Under the pieces are notes generated by a model. That model ran no database searches. It had not been told where the DNA came from and saw only the letters and a list, made by a program, of their open reading frames with translations. A program made the position numbers and the translations under genes. Below are positions 1 to 5,408 of a stretch of 5,961 nt of DNA, piece by piece; positions within the stretch are counted from its first letter, which is position 1, and each line of letters opens with the position of its first letter. Location of the stretch: contig CALZEZ010000098.1 of the NCBI GenBank assembly GCA_945643825.1, positions 1 to 5,961 on the forward strand, read 5' to 3'. This DNA is from an uncultured Lachnospiraceae bacterium. GTDB lineage: Bacteria; Bacillota; Clostridia; Lachnospirales; Lachnospiraceae.

Positions 1-737
1 AGTCCTTTTCGCTGGCCGATCGTGTAACCCACGATGCCCTTGTGCGTGCCGAGTTTGTTTCCGGCAGTGTCCACAAAGTCTCCAGCCGGGTATTCCTTTC
101 CGGTGAAATGCTTAATCGCAGCGACATAATCGCCATCGGGGACAAAGCAGATATCCTGGCTGTCGGGTTTGTTGGCATTGACAAAGCCGCTGCTGTCTGC
201 AATCTGTCTGACTTCATCCTTACTGAGCTCACCCAGTGGAAAAAGTGTGTGGGCGAGCTGTTCCTGGGTCATCCGGTAAAGAACATAGCTTTGGTCTTTG
301 TTTTCATTCTTCGCCTTCAGGAGCTGATAGCCCTGCCCATTTTTTCGGATTCTCGCATAGTGTCCGGTAACCACCTTGTCACAGTCAAGCATCTGCGCAC
401 GTTCAAAGAGCTTGTCAAATTTCAGATGCCGGTTGCAGTCTATGCAGGGGTTCGGCGTTCTGCCGCACTCGTAGCAGGCTATGAATTTGTCAATCACCTT
501 CTCCCGAAAGGAATCCGAAAGATTAAAGACGTAATAGGGCATATCAAGCTTATTTGCAACACTTCTGGCATCTGCGACATCATCAAGAGAGCAACAGGTA
601 TGTCCCTTCTGGATTCCGACATCCTCGTTGGTGTATAGCTTCATGGTGCAGCCGATGCAATCATAACCCTGCCTCTTTGTTAAAAGAGCTGCGACGCTGC
701 TGTCAACGCCTCCGCTCATTGCGATTAATGCTTTCAT
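1..737 (-). CDS. mnmA: tRNA-specific 2-thiouridylase MnmA (3' end outside window)
   Basis: MnmA activates C2 of U34 in tRNA-Lys/Glu/Gln with ATP and inserts sulfur delivered from a cysteine desulfurase, giving the 2-thiouridine of mnm5s2U34; it acts in the cytosol. Seen: 245 codons from ATG at 737; the frame stays open to base 1, so the C-terminal beta-barrel domain is missing (the family is usually about 360 residues). The N-terminal PP-loop ATP-pyrophosphatase motif SGGVDSS is at residues 8-14, a CSLDD segment at 49-53, and GRTPNPCIDCN at 92-102. C101 matches the catalytic Cys in the NPxxxC region, and C197 in SQDICFVP matches the second, sulfur-carrying Cys. GHYAR is at 125-129, KDQSYVL at 147-153 and YTIGQRKG at 238-245. 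The start is supported by GAGGAG at 742-747, 4 nt upstream. It has its own promoter and a long structured leader, listed separately, rather than simple read-through from the Nudix gene. Confidence 0.97.
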   Translation of the reverse strand, partial: MKALIAMSGGVDSSVAALLTKRQGYDCIGCTMKLYTNEDVGIQKGHTCCSLDDVADARSVANKLDMPYYVFNLSDSFREKVIDKFIACYECGRTPNPCIDCNRHLKFDKLFERAQMLDCDKVVTGHYARIRKNGQGYQLLKAKNENKDQSYVLYRMTQEQLAHTLFPLGELSKDEVRQIADSSGFVNANKPDSQDICFVPDGDYVAAIKHFTGKEYPAGDFVDTAGNKLGTHKGIVGYTIGQRKG

Positions 738-742
738 TCTAC

Positions 743-755
743 TCCTCATTTCTGA
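743..755. repeat. 13-bp direct repeat, copy next to mnmA start
   Basis: The plus-strand sequence TCCTCATTTCTGA is identical to bases 863-875. On the minus strand it reads TCAGAAATGAGGA and supplies the mnmA ribosome binding site. The two copies flank the hairpin block 756-862. Confidence 0.85.
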
Positions 756-862
756 GCGACTTTGTTGCGAATGAGGCAAATCTGCCATCAGAGCTAATTG
801 TTTTCGCTCGGAAACAATTAGCCGTGTGAAAAATCATTGCATCGGCATGATTTTTCACACTA

Positions 863-875
863 TCCTCATTTCTGA
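863..875. repeat. 13-bp direct repeat, copy distal to mnmA
   Basis: This is a perfect copy of 743-755, lying just downstream of the expected transcription start of the mnmA promoter. It also carries a ribosome-binding-site-like AATGAGGA but has no start codon at a suitable distance, so it is either a decoy pairing partner or one end of an inserted element. Confidence 0.85.
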
Positions 876-888
876 ACCATTTTTCTCT

Positions 889-917
889 ACTATAATACGC
901 TACTCATATTTTGTCAT
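889..917 (-). promoter_or_regulatory. Sigma-A-like promoter for mnmA, inside the Nudix gene end
   Basis: On the minus strand, ATGACA (917 to 912; 5 of 6 to TTGACA) and TATAGT (894 to 889; 5 of 6 to TATAAT) are separated by exactly 17 bp. The -35 box lies in the last codons of the Nudix gene and the -10 box just after its stop. Transcription would start near 882, giving an mnmA leader of about 145 nt. Confidence 0.6.
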
Positions 918-1448
918 GTTCAGCTTTTCTGCCAGGTCAGCGGCATCCTGATATTCCTTAATCAACATCAGTGTTTTATACTCCCGCTCGTTCCAGCCGC
1001 GGCAGCCCTCAGCCTTAAGCATCTCTTTGTTCTTTTGTATTGCTTCCTCCAGGGTGTAGGCTACCTGTTTAAATCCGTATTTCTTCTCATTTTCTGTATA
1101 TTCGCATTCCACCTGCCCAGACTGTACCTCACAAAAATACAGCCGGCTGATCTGATGCCATATCATCGGCTCATGCAACGACATGCGTTTTTCCTCTATC
1201 TCGCCAAAGGGTATCGCAGAGTCGGGAATGACGGTATAGCCGGTTTCCTCCTTCACCTCGCGGCAAAGTGTAGTAATATCATCCTCGCCGGGATCCATCC
1301 CGCCCCCCGGGAGCTTGGCTTCCCCGAAATCATTCTCGATTAACAGCAGCTTCCCGTCTATAAAGATAATGCCCCGGACGGCAATTCGGTATATCTCCGG
1401 CAATTGCTCTTCATAATCGTGAGCGTCCATGATTAGAATTTTTTTCAT
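900..1448 (-). CDS. Nudix hydrolase family protein
   Basis: Nudix enzymes cleave a nucleoside diphosphate linked to another moiety, using divalent metal; the substrate here cannot be read from the sequence. Seen: 182 residues with a complete Nudix box. It runs from G49, then E55 after five residues, then REVKEETGY at 63-71, matching G-x5-E-x7-R-E-U-x-E-E-x-G-U, so the metal-binding glutamates are intact. The N-terminal strands (about 18-46, RIAVRGIIF and KLLLIEND) fit the fold. The C-terminal part (130-182) is charged and helical, beyond the minimal domain. The ATG at 1448 has GAGGA 8 nt upstream. The gene stands alone: a 718-bp repeat-rich gap lies before it and the mnmA promoter overlaps its end. 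A strong promoter at 1632-1660 probably drives it, with a leader of about 177 nt. Family assignment is secure; the role (sanitising, signalling or cofactor turnover) is open. Confidence 0.93.
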   Translation of the reverse strand: MKKILIMDAHDYEEQLPEIYRIAVRGIIFIDGKLLLIENDFGEAKLPGGGMDPGEDDITTLCREVKEETGYTVIPDSAIPFGEIEEKRMSLHEPMIWHQISRLYFCEVQSGQVECEYTENEKKYGFKQVAYTLEEAIQKNKEMLKAEGCRGWNEREYKTLMLIKEYQDAADLAEKLNMTKYE

Positions 1449-1477
1449 CGTCCTATTCCTCGTTTTTACACGAATGT

Positions 1478-1491
1478 CAGAATTGGTTCTG
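1478..1491 (-). other. Small hairpin in the Nudix leader
   Basis: CAGAA (1478-1482) and TTCTG (1487-1491) form a 5-bp stem with a 4-nt loop about 30 nt upstream of the Nudix start codon. It is too short and lacks a T-tract, so it is not a terminator. Any regulatory role is speculative. Confidence 0.3.
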
Positions 1492-1512
1492 CGACTGTCT
1501 TCAAGTGAATAT

Positions 1513-1860
1513 CAGATAAATCCATTACTTTATTTCCTATTTATCTGCTTTTTTTGCCGAATATCGTTTAACGTATTCTTGAAATTCGGATAAGACATGG
1601 TTCTGCCCGTCAACTTATCTGCTTTTTTCGCATTATACGCAAGCTTAAGACTTTTTTCAACAGACAAAAAACGGATAAATAACATGATTTCATGAAAAAT
1701 TATCTGCTTTCTCTTGCCGAATTAAGCTATTCTGGCTACAGAGAGTAGATAAAAAACTGTTTGAACCATCCTCTTATCTGCTTCTCTCATAACGCAAACT
1801 GGAGAAGTTGCTATCTTATTCCTGATATTGTCTCCACAGTTTTGTTTTCAAACTTGATAT
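1513..1860. repeat. First 348-bp repeat block (TTATCTGC type)
   Basis: It contains four units whose right arm is exactly TTATCTGC (1541, 1615, 1700, 1774), each followed by a pyrimidine-rich run. Left arms are CAGATAAAT (1513), CGGATAAG (1587), CGGATAA (1672) and GTAGATAA (1745). Unit 1 forms a perfect 9-bp stem (1513-1521/1539-1547); in the others one stem position is a G-T pair. The last unit is longer (115 bp) and ends in sequence resembling that before unit 1 (TTCAA..GATATC.GATAAA), so the same kind of sequence precedes both blocks. Confidence 0.75.
1632..1660 (-). promoter_or_regulatory. Strong sigma-A-like promoter for the Nudix gene
   Basis: On the minus strand, TTGAAA (1660 to 1655) and a perfect TATAAT (1637 to 1632) are separated by 17 bp. 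It lies inside the second unit of the first repeat block. The expected start is near 1625, so the leader RNA would include the inverted-repeat units at 1587-1621 and 1513-1547. The equivalent place in the second block has CTGAAA and TGTGAT at the same 17-bp spacing, a weakened relic or a weaker second promoter. Confidence 0.65.
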
Positions 1861-2130
1861 CCGATAAAATAATAATTATTCATGTTTTTTATATGCTTTA
1901 TACGGCGCGGGATGCTCAATTTTTTCCACAAACTCATACGAAACATGGGTATGACCATGCTTTTATATGCGTTTTTTGTATCACACGCGAGTTTATGTAG
2001 CTTTTCAGGAAAGAAAAAGCATATAAAAAGTCTGTCCTTGCGCAAAAATATATGCTTCTTCATGCAGAATCAAGCTATTTCACGTTATAGAGCGCAGATA
2101 AAAATCTGTTTGAACCAACTTTTATATGCT
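1861..2130. repeat. Second repeat block (TATATGC type)
   Basis: This is the diverged second copy of the first block, offset 348 bp with almost no net indels. Right arms are TTATATGC at 1889, 1963 and 2122 and ATATATGC at 2048. Left arms are CCGATAAA (1861), CATACGAA (1935), CATATAAA (2020) and GCAGATAA (2094). Unit 3 of the block is clearest: AAGCTATT (2072-2079) matches 1724-1731, and CTGTTTGAACCA (2106-2117) matches 1757-1768. Only bases from about 2131 onwards, next to the acetyltransferase stop, fall outside the repeat. Confidence 0.75.
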
Positions 2131-2166
2131 TTTTCTCTTGATACGATATCTCGCGTGAAGTTTTGT

Positions 2167-3087
2167 CTACCGTCTGGAATAGATTACCCAGTTCGTTCCT
2201 TCATGGTAGCCGATTTTCTTATAAAAATCATTGTTGCCGCCGGTCATGTATTTCGCGCCGAGCGGTTTGAGCCGGTGATAGTGTCTGGAGAGGGCTGCTG
2301 CCGCAAGACCTCTTCCCCGATACTCCGGAATCGTGCAAAGTGGCTCCATATAGGCGAGATTATTTTCCGGGACCCACCACATGCCTGCATAGCATACGTA
2401 TTCTTCTTTTTCGTTTGCTATGATTACATTATATTCATGGGTGGAATGGGGCGGCGGCGCAATTGTTTCACTGAGCACGCCATTATACTGCTTCACCGGA
2501 TTCCACTCTGTGCCGGGATCCCTATCGAGCCAGTTCTCAAAAGGTCCCTTATCCTCGTGATTAAACCCTTTCCAGCAGCATAGCGCCAATTTGGCAGGGT
2601 CTGCTCTTAGGGGATCCACGAAATGAAATCCCTCAGGAAGCTCGTAGTTTAGCTCTGTCTCTTCGAAATCGATAATAAGCTCCTGAGACTCATATACGAT
2701 CCGATATGCCCGGTCGGTCAAAGCCTTAGTCAGGGCTTTCTGCGTTTCAAAGACAACAAACTGTCTGCGGTTGTCAAAGTTCGGCATCGCTTCCTCAGCA
2801 TAGTCCACCAGCTCCTCTGCCAGCTCTTCATACCCCGGCCGAAGGCAGAAATAGATATCTGTTACCGGAGCCTCATTAAACACAAACGCCACCACCTTAT
2901 CCCCATCAAACCATAAGCGATTTAGATGCTGATAGGTTTTTTCCATCCAGGTGGACGTGATCGCATATTCAAAAAAGGGGGCTGCCACACCATTTGCCAG
3001 ATACCTGTCATGGATTTCAACCAGAAAATCCCAGACCAGATTCAGATCACTGTACATTTGAAATTGTTTTGTTGTTATATTTTTCAT
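2167..3087 (-). CDS. GNAT family N-acetyltransferase, two-domain
   Basis: A GNAT enzyme transfers an acetyl group from acetyl-CoA to an amine of a small molecule or protein; the acceptor is unknown. Seen: 306 residues, about twice a single GNAT domain. The C-terminal half (about 218-306) carries the acetyl-CoA pyrophosphate-binding motif in TIPEYRGRGLAAA (252-264), matching R/Q-x-x-G-x-G/A, followed by the helix LSRHYHRL and the FYKKIGY segment (288-294) usual near the end of the fold. The N-terminal half (about 1-140) has GNAT-like strand patterns (KVVAFVF, QFVVFET) but no clear motif, suggesting a degenerate first domain. The ATG at 3087 is preceded by AAGGA overlapping the previous gene's TAA, so translation is probably coupled to it. 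It is the last gene of a three-gene operon; no clear terminator follows, only the repeat array. Family is certain, substrate unknown. Confidence 0.9.
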   Translation of the reverse strand: MKNITTKQFQMYSDLNLVWDFLVEIHDRYLANGVAAPFFEYAITSTWMEKTYQHLNRLWFDGDKVVAFVFNEAPVTDIYFCLRPGYEELAEELVDYAEEAMPNFDNRRQFVVFETQKALTKALTDRAYRIVYESQELIIDFEETELNYELPEGFHFVDPLRADPAKLALCCWKGFNHEDKGPFENWLDRDPGTEWNPVKQYNGVLSETIAPPPHSTHEYNVIIANEKEEYVCYAGMWWVPENNLAYMEPLCTIPEYRGRGLAAAALSRHYHRLKPLGAKYMTGGNNDFYKKIGYHEGTNWVIYSRR

Positions 3088-3092
3088 TTTCC

Positions 3093-3353
3093 TTATTTAT
3101 ATAATATTCTCCTGATTGATTCGATGGAAAGAGAGTATTCATCTGCAAGCTCCGACAATTTGCGCTTATCATGGTGGTATTTCCACCGAATCTCATCGTT
3201 GCGGGCAGAATAATAGGCTCTGGCGCCTGTGCCCACGCCCCACTCTCTTCGCTCTTCCCTTTTAGGGACATAAATCAGCTCTCCGGAAGCGTATTTCTGG
3301 ACTTCTTCGAGGAGCTTATCCGGAAGCAGCTCGGTTGCATTCCTGTACTTCAT
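3093..3353 (-). CDS. Small CD3324/Mor-like helix-turn-helix protein
   Basis: This 86-residue protein resembles the CD3324 family of clostridial small proteins, related to Mor-type transcription activators; I assign it from memory of the family pattern, without a search. Seen: the N-terminal MKYRNATELLPDKLLEEVQKY segment pattern with a helix at about 9-21, the conserved GELIYVPKR stretch (24-32), a basic central region with Tyr-rich TGARAYYSARNDEI (42-55), and a C-terminal helix-turn-helix at about 64-84 (LSELADEYSLSIESIRRIL). A role in DNA binding is inferred. Its ATG immediately follows the TAG of the upstream gene, with an AAGGAG ribosome binding site (3362-3367, 8 nt spacing) inside that gene's last codons, so the two are translationally coupled. 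The acetyltransferase follows after 5 bp. It may regulate the operon, possibly through the palindrome at 4459-4470, but nothing in the sequence proves this. Confidence 0.85.
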   Translation of the reverse strand: MKYRNATELLPDKLLEEVQKYASGELIYVPKREERREWGVGTGARAYYSARNDEIRWKYHHDKRKLSELADEYSLSIESIRRILYK

Positions 3354-4427
3354 CTAATCCTCTCCTTTTTCCGATGCAAGGAAGTCCTCCAGCGTGTCAA
3401 ATTCATCAATCGAAACACCATGTGAGGTGATGATGTCACGAATTTCCGACTCGATCCTGTCCGCACGATGCCGTAAAAGCTCAAGATGATCAGGGTCATA
3501 CGAGTCAAGAAGATTGTACTCTAAGACGCCGTATTCCTGCGCAATCCGAATCAGCTCATCCTGTAAATAGGTTGCATCCACGCAAGCCTTTTCCACCAGA
3601 CAATTGTCGCAATAATAGCGTATTCTGTTCCACGTGAGGCTCATTTCCTGATACCAGCCTGCAAATTCTGTCCAGTCAGGCTCTGCCATGTCCGCACAGT
3701 CGTGCTGCAATGCTTTTTCCTCAAGGAATGCAATCGTTGTGGCTATCAGCTTCTGCGCAAGCATCCGGCACTCATCCGCGTCTGCCGCACCAAGAAGCTT
3801 ACGTGCATGGACAAAGAAATGATCGGGTATCTCTGTCAGATCCGGGCACGCGTAGATTCTGCTTTCCGGGCACCCATCATAAGCCTGTGCTTCACTGTAG
3901 ATCTGGTTGTCTGCAAAGGTTCCGTTTAGAAAAGCGATCGCCTGGGTAAGGTGCAGAAGAATGTCTGCCGCCGCATTCCGGACACGATATCCCTTCTGTT
4001 CAAAGCACATGTCCGTGAAGATTTTCTTGGTCATCTCCACTCTCTCGCATGCTTTCCTATAGGTAAATTCAGGATTGGCCAGATTCTGGTACAACCGGTC
4101 TCGGATTGCCAGAAAACGCTCCTCGTCCTCCTTCGTCCTGGCATAAAGTATCGTTGCATTGGCAAGAACAATCGTCATGTCATCGAGCGTGGCAGAGCGC
4201 TCCAGTCTCTCCCAGTCTCTTGGATAGAGGTCGTGACCGATTCCTGCTACGATAAAGGCGCGTGATAGTTCTTCGCCCCGCCTGGTGCTCGGAACAAAAT
4301 AGTCGAAGCACTCTCCGTGGTCGTCGCCGTTGGTGCTATGTCCCTTGATGCCGATCAAAAGAGCGATGTCCTCGCGGTATTCTTTTTTTATTTTTTCAAT
4401 AACCCATTTGGTAAGTTGGTTTGTCAT
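3354..4427 (-). CDS. Putative nucleotidyltransferase-fold protein, function unknown
   Basis: I do not recognise a named gene. Of 357 residues, the N-terminus resembles clostridial nucleotidyltransferase-like proteins related to aminoglycoside nucleotidyltransferases. A helix (5-18) and strand IALLIGI (21-27) are followed by GHSTNGDDHGECFDYFVP (29-46) and then FIVAGIGHDLYPRDWERLE (58-76). In active enzymes of this fold a G-S is followed by a D-x-D. Here the position aligned with the first Asp is E39, the second is F41 and the Asp is shifted to 42, so catalysis is uncertain. The rest (about 100-340) is mostly helical, with several Cys (C185, C194, C220, C273, C276) but no clear metal site. The ATG at 4427 has only a GGAG 12 nt upstream, a rather long spacing; the upstream in-frame sequence offers no better start. 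It is the first gene of the operon with the HTH protein and acetyltransferase, suggesting a shared, perhaps stress- or drug-related, role. Confidence 0.55.
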   Translation of the reverse strand: MTNQLTKWVIEKIKKEYREDIALLIGIKGHSTNGDDHGECFDYFVPSTRRGEELSRAFIVAGIGHDLYPRDWERLERSATLDDMTIVLANATILYARTKEDEERFLAIRDRLYQNLANPEFTYRKACERVEMTKKIFTDMCFEQKGYRVRNAAADILLHLTQAIAFLNGTFADNQIYSEAQAYDGCPESRIYACPDLTEIPDHFFVHARKLLGAADADECRMLAQKLIATTIAFLEEKALQHDCADMAEPDWTEFAGWYQEMSLTWNRIRYYCDNCLVEKACVDATYLQDELIRIAQEYGVLEYNLLDSYDPDHLELLRHRADRIESEIRDIITSHGVSIDEFDTLEDFLASEKGED

Positions 4428-4458
4428 TTTTCGAATTCACTCCATTTTCTGTAAGGTT

Positions 4459-4470
4459 TACGATATCGTA
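4459..4470. promoter_or_regulatory. Perfect 12-bp palindrome, candidate operator
   Basis: TACGATATCGTA is self-complementary over 12 bp and lies immediately downstream of the expected transcription start of the three-gene operon, a usual place for a repressor site. Nine of its bases (TACGATATC) recur at 2142-2150, just beyond the end of the same operon. The regulator is unknown; the HTH protein encoded in the operon is one candidate. Confidence 0.35.
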
Positions 4471-4477
4471 TGGTCTT

Positions 4478-4506
4478 ATGTTATTCGATTTGCGGGGGCT
4501 TCACAA
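4478..4506 (-). promoter_or_regulatory. Probable promoter of the three-gene operon
   Basis: On the minus strand, TTGTGA (4506 to 4501; 4 of 6) and TAACAT (4483 to 4478; 4 of 6) are 17 bp apart in the 110-bp gap between the hydrolase and the nucleotidyltransferase-like gene. The match is moderate. The start would fall near 4471, directly before the palindrome at 4459-4470, and the leader would be about 45 nt. Confidence 0.45.
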
Positions 4507-4537
4507 GGGGCATGAAAAAATATAATGAATGTTACTA

Positions 4538-5398
4538 CTATTTTAGAAATTCCTGAATCGTCCGGATGCGGTAGCTTCTCTCGCCGTCTGCCCAGTCGGG
4601 ATTTTGTTTTCCTTTATCGCTAAGAAATAGTCCATCGCAAAACTGATAATGAGAGAGTCCTTTCCTTGTCACGACCTGTAGCCTCGGATAGTGGTTTTTC
4701 TGCAAATCCAGATAGGCAAGCAGGCTGAATTTGCCGCAGTAAACCAGAATATCAGGCTGGTTGCAGGCTGACTCCGGCAGGGTAAACAGGCGTCCGTCGA
4801 GATTGATGACATGTCGGATTCTCATATCGGACAGTCCGGTGAAGACAGCTGCGTTTCCACCTAAAGACATTCCTAGCAGGTCAAACTCGGTTAACATAAG
4901 TCTGTCTGCTAGCGGATGCCTGGGCAGCTCTTCCATTACACTTTCAAAATCTTCTTTCCAGAGCGGAATCATTTCCTTAAGCTGTGTTTTGGTGATCGTC
5001 TCCGGTTGATTCCACTCGTAAAAGCTGCCGTCCTCGTAGGCGACAATCGGGCTTCCGATTGGATGTCCTAGGGAAACAACAACATAGCCCAAGGATGCGA
5101 GGTCAGCGCACAGCACCGTACATTCCATCTCATGCCCGCATAAGCCATGGCTAAAGAGAATGACCCTGTGCTTATCCTCACCCGGAAGAAACGGCACATT
5201 CTGATAGCAAAAGGTATGTACGTCATTTTCTCTCGGATTTCCTTCCTTTTTTCCATAGAGATAATCCACATTGGCGTAAGACGCTTCTGTTCCGGTTTCG
5301 AGAGAAGGATAGTAGATTGTATACGGAACTCTTCTCGCACTCTCCGTCTGATATCTGGTTATTCCGACATTGTATTCACCGATTGGTTTTCTAAGCAT
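4538..5398 (-). CDS. Alpha/beta hydrolase, PAF-acetylhydrolase-like
   Basis: This is a serine hydrolase of the alpha/beta fold, most like the platelet-activating-factor acetylhydrolase (group VII phospholipase A2) type; the natural ester substrate is unknown. Seen: 286 residues without a signal peptide, so it is likely cytosolic. An early strand RVPYTIYYP (23-31) is typical of this family. The oxyanion-hole region is VILFSHGLCGH (79-89), the nucleophile S178 sits in the elbow GMSLGG (176-181), the likely acid is D201 in NLDG (199-202) and the likely base is H250 in GLSHYQFCD (247-255), giving an intact triad in the expected order. GAGGA with a 7-nt spacer to ATG at 5398 partly overlaps the TGA of the upstream flavodoxin-like gene; the 10-bp gap implies co-transcription. 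No clear terminator follows its stop. Fold and triad are secure, substrate family less so; a dienelactone-hydrolase-like esterase is the alternative. Confidence 0.87.
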   Translation of the reverse strand: MLRKPIGEYNVGITRYQTESARRVPYTIYYPSLETGTEASYANVDYLYGKKEGNPRENDVHTFCYQNVPFLPGEDKHRVILFSHGLCGHEMECTVLCADLASLGYVVVSLGHPIGSPIVAYEDGSFYEWNQPETITKTQLKEMIPLWKEDFESVMEELPRHPLADRLMLTEFDLLGMSLGGNAAVFTGLSDMRIRHVINLDGRLFTLPESACNQPDILVYCGKFSLLAYLDLQKNHYPRLQVVTRKGLSHYQFCDGLFLSDKGKQNPDWADGERSYRIRTIQEFLK

Positions 5399-5408
5399 TT
5401 TTTTGTCC

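Larger units (their letters stand above)
742..875 (-). promoter_or_regulatory. Structured mnmA leader RNA, candidate translational switch
   Basis: Read as minus-strand RNA, this leader contains three adjacent hairpins: H1 824-837/847-860 (14 perfect pairs), H2 793-805/810-822 (13 pairs including one G-U type, 4-nt loop) and small H3 781-784/789-792. H3 abuts H2, and one base separates H2 from H1. The 7-mer CCTCATT (minus strand, 776 to 770) can pair with AATGAGG at 870-864, closing the three hairpins into a multibranch structure. It can instead pair with the identical AATGAGG at 750-744, which covers most of the mnmA GAGGAG ribosome binding site (742-747). The second fold is extended by 756-760/764-768. 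The two pairings are mutually exclusive, which would fit on/off control of translation. The pairing is seen in the sequence; the switch function is inferred. I recognise no known riboswitch class. It could also be a small hairpin-rich repeat element. Confidence 0.5.
1511..2130. repeat. Two-tier array of eight inverted-repeat units
   Basis: This array fills most of the 718-bp gene-free stretch 1449-2166. Eight units each have a left arm like GATAA and a right arm like TTATC/TTATA, starting 26 nt apart in seven units and 25 in the last. Right arms start at 1541, 1615, 1700, 1774, 1889, 1963, 2048 and 2122, so the steps are 74, 85, 74, 115, 74, 85, 74. The second four are each 348 bp from the first four, indicating an old tandem duplication of a four-unit block. 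Units 1 and 3 are related to each other (TTGCCGAAT after the right arm). Stems are short and A/T-rich. No convincing gene covers the region. Candidate roles are an array of protein-binding sites, repeated RNA hairpins, or a decaying satellite. Confidence 0.8.

Noticed and set aside
42..829. Two plus-strand open frames opposite mnmA
   Set aside because: They are antisense shadows of mnmA, whose motifs are unambiguous.
793..860. Hairpins H1 and H2 as a terminator for the Nudix gene
   Set aside because: Neither stem is followed by a T-tract on the minus strand, and both lie downstream of the mnmA promoter in its leader.
1513..1557. Inverted repeat followed by a T-run, resembling a plus-strand intrinsic terminator; similar at the other units
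   Set aside because: Stems are A/T-rich, only 6-9 bp with loops of about 17-21 nt, and no plus-strand gene ends here. On the minus strand the T-run would precede the stem as A residues.
1848..2063. Minus-strand 71-codon open frame within the repeat array
   Set aside because: Its composition is basic and Lys/Phe/Ile-rich. The frame spans three repeat units with non-triplet steps (74, 85), which argues against a coding repeat, and there is no convincing ribosome binding site.
1541..2129. CRISPR-like array (short motif at 74-85 bp steps)
   Set aside because: The shared core is only about 8 bp, the intervening sequences are related rather than unique spacers, and no cas genes are visible.
1882..2583. 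Long plus-strand open frame running from the repeat array into the acetyltransferase region
   Set aside because: It is antisense to the well-supported GNAT gene, and its first part is repeat sequence with low-complexity Phe/Ile/Lys; there is no family signature.
3047..3271. Alternative minus-strand frame of 74 codons overlapping the HTH gene
   Set aside because: It is out of frame with the HTH protein, which has a better ribosome binding site, an abutting start and a recognisable family pattern.
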